DNA from: Otis tarda
Taxonomy: Eukaryota > Chordata > Aves > Otidiformes > Otididae
Assembly: GCA_026413225.1 (NCBI GenBank)
Contig: CM048552.1
Location: 45,957,001 to 46,021,000 of the forward strand
Reading direction: 5' to 3'
DNA length: 64,000 nucleotides
Shown here: positions 24,220 through 36,538 of the stretch, piece by piece
Layout of the letters: the number at the start of each line of letters is the position of its first letter
Position numbering within the stretch: position 1 is the first letter of the stretch
Position numbers and translations under genes: made by a program
The notes under the pieces: model-generated
What the model was told of the DNA's origin: nothing
Seen by the model: the letters and a program-made list of their open reading frames with translations, nothing else
The model's database searches: none

Positions 24220-25080
24220 TTTAATGAAAATATAAGCTGATTTGCAAATCAGAAAAGGTAACACAGTTACTATGTCTGGATAATTTATTTTTCTGTTTAT
24301 GTCTCAGAAACCTCATCTGTATGACCTCTTTCAGATTTTTTGTTCCTACAGCAGGCATTTTACTTTTTCTCCTAATCTCCTCGTGACTGTTAGTGCTACT
24401 GATCATGAAGCAACTAATTCAACTTGTAAAAATACATCAGAGCAGTATGACTTTTACAGTTGGAGCTTATTTCCTCTGCTCTTGAGATGCATAAGTTTCT
24501 GATCTGACAGTCTGAATTAGAGAAAAAGTCTCTTTCCCCACTTTCTTTACAATATACTCCCTACTCACAGGCAAATTGAAATATTTTATATTCCTCTGCT
24601 CCTGATAAAACTAGCAAACCCAAACAAAGAAGGCAAAAATATATCTACTTACATGGAACCTGTTCTGTATTTTATGTACTATGGGGATTTTTAGGTATGT
24701 TCTCTAATCAGAATTAATCAGTAAAACAAAATTTTCCTGTAAACAGTAATTTGTCTGGAATATGTCAGACATATTTGAGACCTTTAATAAATAATATATA
24801 CAAATAATTATAGTACAAAGAAGAAATAATGTTTATTTACTGGAGAAATTAAAGTATTTTTGTCACAGTTTTATTTTTAATTACTGTCACTAGAAGTGAC
24901 AAACCTGATTAAAAATCTAAATAGATTTTGAAGTGTTTACAGTGGTTAGCAGCCTACATTATCCTCAATTTTCCCATTATACTCAGAAGAACTTCTGAAT
25001 TCAGAGTATTTTTTGAAAATGCGGCCTCTTCTTTCTGAAATCATGAGGAGAAGCATTCAGAAGCACCAACGATCTAGTTA
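24220..25080. other. Short non-coding stretch
   Basis: AT-rich sequence between LTR copy B and a CR1 tail, with no recognisable gene. It contains a 17-bp palindrome at 24759-24775 (AATATGTC, one central base, GACATATT). Confidence 0.6.
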
Positions 25081-25126
25081 GCACCTTCCAACCCTAACTA
25101 TTCTATAATTCTGTAACTCTATGATT
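25081..25126 (+). mobile_element. CR1 3'-end scrap
   Basis: GCACCTTCCAACCCTAACTA followed by ATTCTATAATT and CTATGATT matches the last ~45 bases of CR1, including a mutated ATTCTATG tail. It is an extremely 5'-truncated insertion or a remnant of a larger one. Assignment rests on the short CCTTCCAACCCTAAC core plus the tail. Confidence 0.7.
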
Positions 25127-28100
25127 AAAAGCCAAAGTGAGATGGACTGAAAACCACCTTATTACTTACAAATCCCCCCAAAAAGTCTGATGGACCAACA
25201 CAAGCCCTGTAAAAATCTTATTAAATTCAGTGAGGAAACTGCTGAGACACAATGATTGGAGGCTGTTTGAGAATACATGGGAAGTATCATTCATGGTTTC
25301 TCTTTTCTCTGACCGTTTCCTAGGTATCTGCTTTTACCCATGGGAGCAGCAAGATAAAGGTCAAACAAGGTTCCCGGAGCTACCTGGTCCCTCTCTCCAC
25401 TCAGCAGTGGCTCAGCAGAGAAGGAAATACTTAAATGTGCAGCCACAATTTGAAATCTGTGTGCCAGCCCAGAAAACTACTCTGCCTGCAGGAGGAGTGA
25501 GAGGTATACAGTGCACCACAGATTTATTACTTCACATGTACTAATGCCTGACAACTCTGCAAGATGTTCTCAAGGGCTTTACACAATTCTTCTCTTTGTG
25601 AAGCTCTATACTTGACAAGAGCTTGTAGTGCAACAGAAATGGGGGAAGATCAGGCCTTCAAGAAATTACTCTAATTCCCAGGAAAACGGAAAACACTCTT
25701 TGACTACTGTGAGATAATCACGGCTTTCATGGGCATGGATGAAACATTTCATATTTCAGGTGTAAATTTGGTTAAGGATATTTGTTCTCCTGAGCAAAAT
25801 TGCCTCAGATGGGACAGTGAGTCATTAGATATGATTTAACCAAGATCTAACAGTCAAAGAAATGGTAAGAGTAATAAAATAATAATAGCAGATTATTAAA
25901 AAGTAATAAGCTCAAAAAACAATTTTGACATTGTTTTTTTTTATTCTTTAAGGTGACAGACAACAAATCCACTATCACAGAGTCAATCTGGAATTAGATT
26001 ACCCTGGGAAGGATTTCTCTCTCCTAGATGAAAATAAAGATTTTGCTGTGTTTCATTTTGATACAGGCAATCCAGGAGAAGGACAAAAGTGGCATATGAG
26101 TCACTCTAAATCTATGCAAGCATAACCTTTGTTTCATTTGAGAAACAGACAAAAGCGCAGAACTATCCTTATGTCAACTGAACCAGCTCACTAGCTTCTA
26201 AATAGGACAAACGTGTGTTCTCTGCAGCTCCTCAGCACGTTTGTAGTATTATTATCATCATTACAATTTTTATTATAATTATCAGTGTCGTAGCAACTTA
26301 AAGTCCTAATCCTGAAAGAGTATCTCACTTCGCTAGGTGATATGCACACAGGTGTGAAAAAAAATGACCTTATCAAAAGGGTTCTGCCGTAACTATTCAT
26401 TGCAATTGTAACTCATTTCTAAGTGTTACCAGTTACTCTCTAGTATAGCAGTAATGGTTATCCACAGTATAGGACACACCAGATGTAATTTGTTAGTGTT
26501 TCATTTAATAAGTATTGTTGCATGGCATTTCTTAATAAGTGATGCTTATAACCAGATTGTGTGGAAATTGTTTTCTCAGAATTAAACCTCTCTTAATTCC
26601 TCTTCATAATTTGTCAGTGGTTATTGTAAAGGTCATCAATCACAAAGTGAAAAATCATGGAGCAAAATCACATTGCTTGCATATTGTATATATTTTATAT
26701 TTTGTAATTCACAATACATGTATTTTGTTACACAGACTTTTCATGTTTTGTTCTATCTCCCTTGTCACAGTCATTGCTTTCCAAGTTAGGCAAATTGTTA
26801 TTAATTATATTCTAAAAAGGCATTACTAGTTCAGGTAACAGGATTCAATGACTGCTGCTGGTTATTGGAGGGGCATGTTGTTACAGTGAATATACCTCAG
26901 CTGTTTGTACATATATAAGTATAAGTAAATCTCTGTATAAATTATCAACCCAATTCAGTAATTGCAAAGTTTGATTGACCTGATTAAGACATCTCTTTTG
27001 TATATGAACTGCAAATGCACAAAAATGCACTTATATCCCAAAATACAATTATAAGCTCATAAAAGAAAGCTGTACAAGCCAGATTCTAAGCTTGGAGAGA
27101 TGGGAAGATAAATTTGAGGATGTCAAGTTTGAAGAGGTGAGGGGCTGGTGACAGATGAGGAAAGAAAAACAGAGAGTTGGAGACAGGATTTTTCTAGTGA
27201 ATTCCCGAAGTTAAACTTTCAGCTCCTTAAAAAAGAGACCAAATTTCCAGAAGAATGAACATACACTGACATCCACCAAAAATATTACAAAAAAAAATTA
27301 TTTAGGTGCTGAATTTGGGCATACAAGCAGCTTTCAAATGTAGGAGTTGGGGAGGGAAAGGAGAATATATTTCCATGTAAAGTTCTCTTCAGAATTTTTT
27401 TGTTTCAGATCACTGATAGATTTAATATTTATTCATACTTCATACATCTTAATATCAATATATTTCATGGAAATTAAACCAACAATGTGCGGTGCAACAA
27501 TTGAATTCAGTAACATGTTTACAGCTCTGTTACTAATTCCACTACAAAACTCATTGATCACTGAACAGACGTAGTAATTAAACTTCAAATATCCCCACTT
27601 ACATATATAGAAACCTGGAAAATTCTGTGTCAGTGGAATAAAGATTATTGCATCCACTTAAAGTAGATGTAGATTGATATCAGGATGGAAAATATTCTGG
27701 GCAAAATGTATTTATGAGAAAGTATTGTGAGTTATGATTTACTGTGAACTAATCTATTAGCTGCTAAAACTCTCCAGTGTGATTTTGATCTTCCTTTATA
27801 TTTAAATCCATGGTTTTACACTTTGCTTTTGAAGGAGTTTACCAACCTGGCAGACTTCAAGTCTGATTCACCTGCTCTGCAGGAACAGTAAATTCTTCAT
27901 TTTACCTTAAAGTTGTTTGGAGAATCAATTTTTGTTCTTTTCTCAAAATAGTTTTCCTTAAATTGGTAGTTCAAGTCACAGTCATATCAGGTGATAATAG
28001 AATTGTGACATGCTAGAAACTGTGAGATAACTAGTTTCAGAAATTTAAATTGTGACTTTGAGGTATTTTTGTGTTCATTTTTAGCTCTAGAATATGTACA

Positions 28101-29158
28101 TATTACATTAAAAAGGTGCTATTGTTGGAATGTGTTTTTAAACTGTCATCAAGGTTGTCCCCCCCTTCAATTTTAGAATTGTCAATCAGAGCATAGAATA
28201 TTTTCTTACAGCCTTTCCAGCTTATTTCTTGTTACAAATACCATATTTAATCTAGACTAGAAACTTGCATTCTCAAGTGGAAAAAGTAGTCAAATATTGT
28301 CTTCCTTCCTCTTTATCAGTGTTTCCCAGCAGCACTAAAGTGACACAGTGCTACACATTATGTAAATATGCCCATTTGTTTTTGTAGTCCCTTCACACTT
28401 TACAAGCTCTTATGAATCCTCTACTGACTTATAAGTGAATAATTGATTCATATAGTATTTCATTAGCAAAATAAAAAATACAGTCTCATTTAGAGGAATA
28501 CGTACATTTAAAATCACAAAAAAGCAGAACTTCTTTGCATATAAAAATGTATAGCATTAACACAAGAGATTGCCAAGATGTTACACACAAACTGATTTAT
28601 TCTCTGAAGAATTCTAGTAGTCAAATTATAAAAATAAATCATACCTTTTACTTGGATATCCAGATTGGTAATGCTTACATATTTTCATTTGTTCTATTTA
28701 CATTTTTATTCTAATTTTTATGATCTTTAGAAGACTTCTATATTTGTATCTCTAATTGTGGAACAAAATTTGTATTTAATTTTATTGATATTAATCTTCT
28801 ATTTGTGCTGATACATACTGAGAATTCAGCATTCAATCTCCTTTTCTTTTAAGTTTCACTTGAGAAATTTGAATTGTGCTTGATGTGTGAATATTTACTC
28901 AAGAATTCACAAGCTCATCCAAAAAAAAATGCATTTGATAGAATATAATTATAAAACTGGAACTAGCATGACACAAACTTCCATCAGCATGCCAAATCTC
29001 AAAAGGAGTTAAGTTGAAGCATTCTGTTCATATATAATGCCAGAAAAATACCACACATCATCAGTACAGTTTTTTCAATTTATCTCCTGTTTTATATAAA
29101 TATATTAAAAAGTTCGACACACGTGCCTCACTTCTGGGTCTTGATTGTGATCCTACAA

Positions 29159-29195
29159 TGGTGATCTACCTTTTGGGGCTGATAGTAGATCACCA
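29159..29195. repeat. Hairpin-forming inverted repeat
   Basis: TGGTGATCTAC at 29159-29169 faces its exact complement GTAGATCACCA at 29185-29195 across a 15-base loop. A related direct copy, GTGATCCTAC, lies just upstream near 29147-29156. The stem is too short for a typical microRNA precursor. It sits in a segment less AT-rich than its surroundings (about 29110-29280). Confidence 0.8.
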
Positions 29196-29654
29196 GCTTC
29201 AGTGCTGGGATTCCAGGCTCTGAAGAATACAAGAGTACAAGTGAAAACCTGTGAGAACCCAGCGATTAATGTTTAGATCCCATTCATCTTTAAAATAAAT
29301 TTTATTATGGATATTGCTGTAGAAACCCACTGGAAAGTAGACATAGAAATAGGTCAACATATATCAGCAGAATTACAAGACAGATTACTGTGTTTGTTTC
29401 TCATAGTGACGCTGGAGTGAATGCTGACCTTACAGGAACATAGACAGATGGATATATATGACTTTCTTACCTTGGCTGCCAATGAATAATGGTAGGAAAC
29501 AGCAATCTAAAACCTCACCCAGAAAGAATGAAATATTGAATGCTATTTATATAAGTGAAAAATAAATCAATATGAAATTTTAAATCTTTCTTGCCTTATT
29601 TTTAAAGGAATATATCTTATTTACAAAAGGTCATAGCAGAAAATTAGACTGCAC

Positions 29655-29675
29655 TTTTTTTTTTTTTTTTTTTTT
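29655..29675. repeat. T21 homopolymer
   Basis: Twenty-one consecutive T. It could be a retroposon tail read on the opposite strand, but no recognisable element adjoins it. Confidence 0.9.
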
Positions 29676-30086
29676 CTAATAGCTCTTTAGTTCCGGAAGG
29701 AATTGTATCAGTGAAATGGATATTTAATCAACAACAGTGTGATGCATTGCAAAAACGTACTTTAATTTTCCACAGATAGGGAAAGGTTAGAGTGGATTTT
29801 AGGCAGCATGAATAGTTTAATCCGTTTCCACCCAGCTTCTTTCAGACTTACACTAAGACCAAAAAAAAGGGAAAAAAAAAAAGCTACATAGGCACCATCC
29901 AGAAAGTCATTTCACTGTAAAGTGTATCAATTTTCTCAGCAGGGTTCTAACAGAAAATTTGGTTGAACAATAGCTTTCAGAAGTAGTTTTTAAAACAACA
30001 CTTCTCATAAATGTTGTGGCTCCAATGAAAGAAAAAGTCTTGACTAGGCTGTAATGTATACCTCTCAATGAGCACTAACTGAAGTG

Positions 30087-30126
30087 CTTTTTCTTTCTTT
30101 TTCTTTTTTCTTTCTTTTTTTCTTCT
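30087..30126 (+). repeat. Polypyrimidine C/T tract
   Basis: A 40-base run of only C and T built from CTTTCTTTTT-like units with partial mirror symmetry, a simple-sequence tract able in principle to form triplex DNA. It precedes an ACCGCAG, but no exon is recognisable after it. Confidence 0.75.
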
Positions 30127-31098
30127 CACCGCAGGAAAATATTCTCTAATTTCTTCCAGATTTAAAGTTAGGTCTTGTTCAGGTTAGTAACTAAACATTT
30201 AAAAATACATTTTAATTTGCACTGTGCTTAATCAAATTACAGAATGTGTAAAGATTAAAGACCGTATTCAGACCACCTATTAGGACTCTTATATACACTG
30301 AACCCAGGCAGCACAATTCTCTCCATTAACGATATGGAAGGTATGGCTGACTTGACAGAAATCAGGACAAATTAGTCATCAATGTCTTGACCTTAGAAGG
30401 TACAGTGGATACTTAAGCCAGTCTTGCGTTCCCTAGCAGGTAATTTGAATACAATCTTAAATTACTACTATCATTTTATGTTGCAGGTATAGCTCATGTT
30501 AAATGTACTTCATGGTTTAAGGTTAATTTTTCATATTGATACTTGGAGAGTTCTGACATGAAATTCTTTTCCCTCTAAAGTGAATAAGTTTTTCCATTGA
30601 ATTAAATGGAGCAAAAAGGTCATCTCAGGTAGAAAGGTCTATTAGAAGCTGATAGTAAAACTGTTTAGATAAACATTTTGAAGGATTTTTTTATCCAAAT
30701 GTTGCTCTGATACAGAGCGTTTCTTTTAACCACCATAAACGATCTATGAGTATTTTTCTTCTATTTCTGAAAACATGTAGTTCTTTAAAAATTGATAAGT
30801 ATTACAAAATGAAACATATGGTGTGTTTTTGAAACATATATTACAATTTCTCACTCCTCAGACTTTATAAGTCACTTCAATGTAATCCTGTGTTTAGCAT
30901 TAGAATAATTTTAAATAGAAAGCAGAGTTATGAAGAACTATAAAGGTACTAGAAAATAAAATATAATCACCTGTGATTTTGTTCCCAGTTAGTACTCAGG
31001 TCTTGATGCTCCTTTCCTTTTGCAAGGTTATAGGAGATCAAACATAGGAAAGATGAAGGGTCAAAGGTTAAAAATAGTGACTTTTCTGGCATGATCCC

Positions 31099-31688
31099 TG
31101 TCCTGATTTCAGTAGGGATGGAGTTAATTTTCCTCTTAGTAGCTGACGTGTTTTGGATCTTGTATGTGAAGAATGTTGATAAACACACTGATGTTATGAG
31201 TTGGTGCTAATGAGATCAAGGACACTGTTTGGCTTTCCAGGTCTCACTAATACGCAGGTGCAGGAAGCTGGGAGGGATACAGACAGAATAATTGGCCCAA
31301 ACTGGCCAAAGAGAGTATTCAATGCCATAAATGTCATGCTCAGTAAATAAGTGGGTGTTGCCCCAGGGAGGGGGCATCTTTCTTTCTGTCCCTCTCTCTC
31401 TCTTTCTTGCTCATTTGCTTGCTGCTCATTTTAGTTTCCATGATCACTGCTCCGGACAGCCTATATTTGTCATTGGGACATCAGGAGGTGAGAAGTCATG
31501 CATTGTTCATTTTATATATTTTAGTATTTTTCTATTTTGTTATTATTGCCATTTTCCTTTGCTGTTCTAGTAAACTGTCTTTATCTCAACACACTAGTTT
31601 TGCTTTCTTCTCAACTCTCTCCCCTATCCCTTTGGGGAGGGAGAGGATGAACAAGAAACTGTATGGTGACCAGGGCTAAACCACAACA
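31099..31688 (+). mobile_element. Older solo LTR, ERVL-like (different subfamily)
   Basis: A 590-bp LTR starting TGTCCTGATTTCAG and ending AACCACAACA when its last bases are read forward. Its body matches the common bird ERVL LTR layout: GGAGTTAATTTTCCTCTTAG near the start, then TGTTGATAAACACACTGATG, CAAACTGGCCAAAG, ATGTCATGCTCAGTAAATAA (a decayed TATA region), a pyrimidine-rich stretch and GTAAACTGTCTTTATCTCAA before the end. The outer flanks ATCCC and ACCCT do not match exactly, so the target-site duplication has eroded or my border is off by a base or two. No internal viral genes adjoin it. Its 3' end (CCAGGGCTAAACCACAACA) resembles the end of the 1.14-kb LTRs, so the families are probably related. 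Confidence 0.88.
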
Positions 31689-32261
31689 ACCCTTTTTCCT
31701 TTTATCTGGAAAGATTCCTTCCTTGTTAGCTGGTCTCACTTTTGGCAACAGGAGTCTCAAATCTGGAGTAAGCACCTCAGAGAGAACAGATTTGTTTTCT
31801 GTTTCCTTATTGACAGTATCTATGTGACTTCCATCTGCAGTTCAGCCTGTGTTCAGCACTTCAGGTTTCAGATTTCAAGCAACCAAGTGGAAAAAAAAGT
31901 ACTAGAACCTGACTGTAATTGTGCTTACTTGTCTGGAATAGAGAGAAGTAGAACTAACTCATGATAATAGAGGCAAGGAATATTTCCTTCCTTCTTCTTA
32001 CCCTGTCATTATACAGATTTTTATAACAGCTATGTCATGAATACTCCAGACTTTTGTCTTAGACCACATATTGAGTCTTTATTCCTAGTTAATGGTTGAA
32101 AATTTGCAAGCCTAGTCTTGTACTGGTCATTTTGATTTAACAGTGTTCGTTGTAAGTCTTGGAATCCAAAGTATATATTCCATTATAGTTATCACTGTGC
32201 TTTGAGCTTTAATGAAGTATTTCATTCTACATTACTTTTCAAAAAACTTATGATGCCAAAT

Positions 32262-32289
32262 TTTGTATGGAAAAAATATTCCATACAAA
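32262..32289. repeat. Perfect hairpin, 11-bp stem
   Basis: TTTGTATGGAA at 32262-32272 and its exact complement TTCCATACAAA at 32279-32289 are separated by a 6-base AT loop. There is no U-run or gene context that would make it a terminator, and it is too small for a microRNA precursor. Confidence 0.85.
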
Positions 32290-34316
32290 TAGTAATTCAC
32301 GATTTTCCTGTCTTAACTACAAGGGATTTTTGGTACTAGGTCATCATCAGGCTTTTTTTAAAAGGAGCTATTTCTAAAAAGTAAAGATTTGAGATTGGCA
32401 AACTGTCCTTTCAACCTGTAATCTTAATTGCCAGTGATGCGATATATTTCCTTATTTTATTATTTTTGCAGGAGGACTTTCTCCTGCTGTCTTGCACAAG
32501 CTTGGACATATGGTAAAAGTACTTTCATGGTACCACTCCAAATAGTAAAATGAGCAGATTGTTTATTGTTATTCACACTGACTTCACAATAAACAATTAC
32601 CCTATATTTTGTCCTCTTTGCCCTCCTGTATTTCTGAAAGAAAAATTTCAAGTCTTTTTGATCTGTGATAAGCTTATGGAGAATTCTCATTGACAGCCAT
32701 GGATACAGTTGGGATAGTTTCTAATGGCTTCATAGTAGTGGAGACTAAAACGTTTCTTTTCTAGTATGTTTTTCCTGTGTTACCTGCAGATAAAGTATCA
32801 AGGGAGACAAGCAAAGACAGAGTAAATCAGATCATTGACAGTACTGAAACATTTCTTCTGATAGACAAAGGAAAGGTAATTTTGAGTTTCAGCATTGTTA
32901 GCCTCTGGAGTAGAAAGAAAACTGGCATCCTTTCTTTTTGTGCCTTTTATTCACAACTAATGGGAAATTGCATTAACAGGATGCCCACAGAATAATGTAA
33001 GCTGTTTCTTGGACTTCATGCAGATCCTCTATACGTGGCAGATTTCAATGCTTCAGTAGCAAAGGAAAATCTATTATTTGAGCTCTTAATATTATTTGCT
33101 GTGTACACACCAAGATGTATTTCTCCGTGTTACTTCTGGGTTAAAGATTCTGAACTGCATGACCCAGAATGCTGTACAGATCTCTTCAAGCACTTATGTG
33201 CTCATTGTGTGACATGAGTAGTTTCTGCTGAGGGGAAAAAGAAAAAAAAAAGATAAAAAGAAAACAATATTTTGTGTCTATGAACTACTCATGACTCCTG
33301 GGTGATTATGCACCTACCAAGACTAATTTATGCTGTGCTTTTTGCTTGATAATATTTGAACATGGAGGTATGATAGAAACTATAATACGTGTCTGTACTA
33401 TCCCCTCTACTACGTCTTATGATATTGTGTCATATATTCTGTGTGTATATGTTAAATACAGCACTTTCTTACTTTACCCACTCAATTAGTGAAACGAAAA
33501 AATAATAACATTTGTTTAAAAATCAAGTGCGTTTTCTCAAAATAGTGTCTATCTATTTTGTTCTAAATCATGCTAAAATTCTTGTGAAAGCAACCCTAGT
33601 TCTAGTTAATATTAGAAAGAAGGAGGTGGAGGGGAAAGTCCAAGTCCACTCAGGACATTCTTCTGACACTTGCTGTTATTGTAAATTTCGTGTGACAGTC
33701 TCAATGATAAAAAATATCCTGGTTTGGAAGTATCCTAAGGGGAGCATCACTGGTAATATAGTGAATTTCACAGCTGCTTATAATGAAGCAGTGAGCATCC
33801 CTACAGTCTATGCTGTATTTGTGTTTAAATTGGAAAATGTTGCAGTCATCTTTTCTCCTGGAAATCAAATTATAACCATGACCTTTAATGATATGCTCAC
33901 AGAAAGTGTTGGTAAATACACCGTTTATGTTTCAGGAGATCACAACTTGTCACCAGTTGGAACTTGATCCAGGCTGGCAGTCATTGCAAGTCACTCTGTG
34001 ATGGCAAGTTGATGATTTCAGCTCTGCTGGACACCTTCTTTGACCAGAAAAGCGATACTAATCTTAGAATTAATAGATACTTTCAGATGAAACAAATCAA
34101 AATACACTACAAGCTGTTTTTCACTTAAAGTGCTTTTGAAGTAGGATATGGACTTCATGGCAGATGAACACTAATCAAATAATCTGGAATTTGTCCCTTA
34201 TCTGTATCCCTTTTTACTCTGTACATACGTTTATTACTTTTGTACTCCGTTTAGAGGAAAGGGGGAAAAATAACAGAAAATCTGAGGAAATGAAGGAATT
34301 CAGTCCAAAAGTAAGT

Positions 34317-34343
34317 GAGAGAGAAAGAGAAAAGAGAGGGAAA
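34317..34343 (+). repeat. Purine (GA) run
   Basis: Twenty-seven consecutive purines with GAGA and GAAA units, a simple-sequence tract. Confidence 0.8.
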
Positions 34344-36263
34344 TGAGAAGGGAAACTTTCAATTTACAGAAGGCTTTCAATACCTTCCACCCTCTCTTAC
34401 ATCATTAATTTTATATAACCTTCTCTTATAAACACAAGAAATTGGTGAATTTACTTTCGATAAAATCTTTGCTTACTAGTTAATATTCTCTAACTCTTAT
34501 AAATCAGGATTATATTGCGATCCTGGAAGTGCATTTTTAATGACTCTCCATTCTCAGTATGAGATTTTAAATCATAAAATGATTGCCAAGTACAAAATAC
34601 TCTGTGATATTTTTTTTTTTTTACTTTTTAGGAGAAATAGACATGATATTGGCCGTAGAGCTATGAAAATGTAATAAATAAATCCATTTTATTTTCTTGT
34701 GCGAGCTGAAGTGTGAGACAACAGTCCAAGAAGAACTCCTTACCTTCTTTTTACAGCAGATTACTATGTGATAAGAAAAGTTGTTTATATGCATAAATAA
34801 AAATGATGGGTTTGTTCGCAAGGAAAGCCTTTTTTTGCTTATAGGATAACATCTTCAAAAAATGTGTTTGCATAAAAATTGCATGTATATGCATTGCTGT
34901 TATGGATATTTTGGTGCTGACTGCAGAATGAGCCAGCCTGAAAATGTTGGGTTATATTCTAATTCTACTGCACCATGCCATGTGTCTCTGATCTTGCTTA
35001 ATCTGTGAGGAGCAGGGACAACTTGATGCAAAGTCGCTCTCTTCACTGATATCTGCTATAAACTCTGCAGGAGAAGTGCTCCCTTCTCTTGAATATGTAA
35101 GAGCATATAAAAGTCACAGTGTCTTCCTCCCCAAACATATTTGCAAGGGTATTTTAATAGAATGTCTTAATTAATTGTTCCAAAATTAAATTCTATACAT
35201 TATGGTCAATAAGTAAAGTAAAACAGAAGTTTCAAATAATTCTTTTTAATGGTCTGAAGAATTATGCAGATAGAAAAAGAAGCCCATTCAAACTCCATGA
35301 AGAAAGCCTAGTCTTATCATCAGTTCTGTCAGCACCGTTATGGCATGGTATGGAAGAGTATGACCAAGCTTGTTAATCACTTGCAATCATCAGACCAAAT
35401 AGATATCTCTGAGGGATGGTACGACTCCGAGACAGTTGTACCTGCTGTATTTTGCCCAGAATGAAGGAAAAAGAAAAATGGTTTTTAGGTAAGCTGCAAC
35501 TGGGAATCTGTTCAACAAATAGGATTTACCTTTGTTTTTTCCTTTTTTTTTCTTCTTTTTTAATTTTTTTTTTAATAAAAATGAGTTTAATTTCATTATT
35601 TTTTGTTATCTTATTGTAATAATTCTGTGCCTTTTGTAAGGACACACCATCAATATGAAGAATATCTTGTTTACAGACAAAGCTGATTGTGAATACTCGG
35701 TATGGATTATTTCTGTAGGACTCTCAGTTTAGACATGGATCCTCAGAGCCACACCTATTGAACAGCTTGTCTATTTTTATGCATTTATTATTTATATTAT
35801 GACAGCTTTAGTATATTTGTTAGCAACACATGGCAAGGGATATTGCAAGTTTCTGGTATAAATAAATGTGTATAACAGGATGTCAATTGACTCTCTCGGC
35901 CCAAGGGTTATAGGGATTAGAGAATAAGGTGAAAATACGTCAGAAAAGTTTCATCTTGGAAATAACCTCATAATGTTCCAAGCAAAAGTGGAAACAACTG
36001 GTATTGGGCTATCCCAATGTGCATATAAAGCTTTCTTCTTGTTCTTTGTCTTCTTCTTCTTTTTAACTTGGAGACTGTCAAGAAATGAGGATATGGATTA
36101 CAACTACAGAAGAAATACTGATAAAAAGATTGAGGGAATGTTCCAGAAGTTTGGGGTTTTTTTTTAAATTACTTTAAGTAGTAGATTGCAATGCAAACAT
36201 GTGAGCATTAGTACAAACGTTGTGATCATTATCTGGGTTAACTGAAATTATTCTGCCTCCTGC

Positions 36264-36286
36264 AAAAAAAAAAAAAAAAAAAAAAA
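36264..36286. repeat. A23 homopolymer
   Basis: Twenty-three consecutive A. No retroposed sequence is recognisable immediately upstream. Confidence 0.9.
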
Positions 36287-36521
36287 GTAAGCCTAAATGT
36301 CAGTTTTGGAATAGTATTAAACAAGTTTGATACAGCACACCAGTTCTAGGCTGTAACTTGCATTCACCTACTAGTGTCTGTGTTTGATTGTGTTATTCAT
36401 TTCTTTATCATTGCTTAAGACAATTACATTGGTCAGGCACAAAGGTAAATGCCTCTCACCTACTCCCATATAAGGTTACTTTGTGTGGTTTAGAAATACG
36501 TGTACAGTTAACTTGGTGTGA

Positions 36522-36538
36522 TTTTTTTTTTTTTTTTT
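36522..36538. repeat. T17 homopolymer
   Basis: Seventeen consecutive T followed by an A-rich stretch, a simple repeat. Confidence 0.9.

Larger units (their letters stand above)
25127..31093. other. Non-coding stretch
   Basis: No gene recognised. It is mostly AT-rich. Frames such as 25230-25544 (+, 104 codons) and 26539-26829 (+) resemble nothing known to me. It holds an ATT/ATC-rich simple segment near 26244-26284, an 11-bp stem hairpin at 29159-29195, a T21 run at 29655-29675 and a polypyrimidine tract at 30087-30126. Confidence 0.6.
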
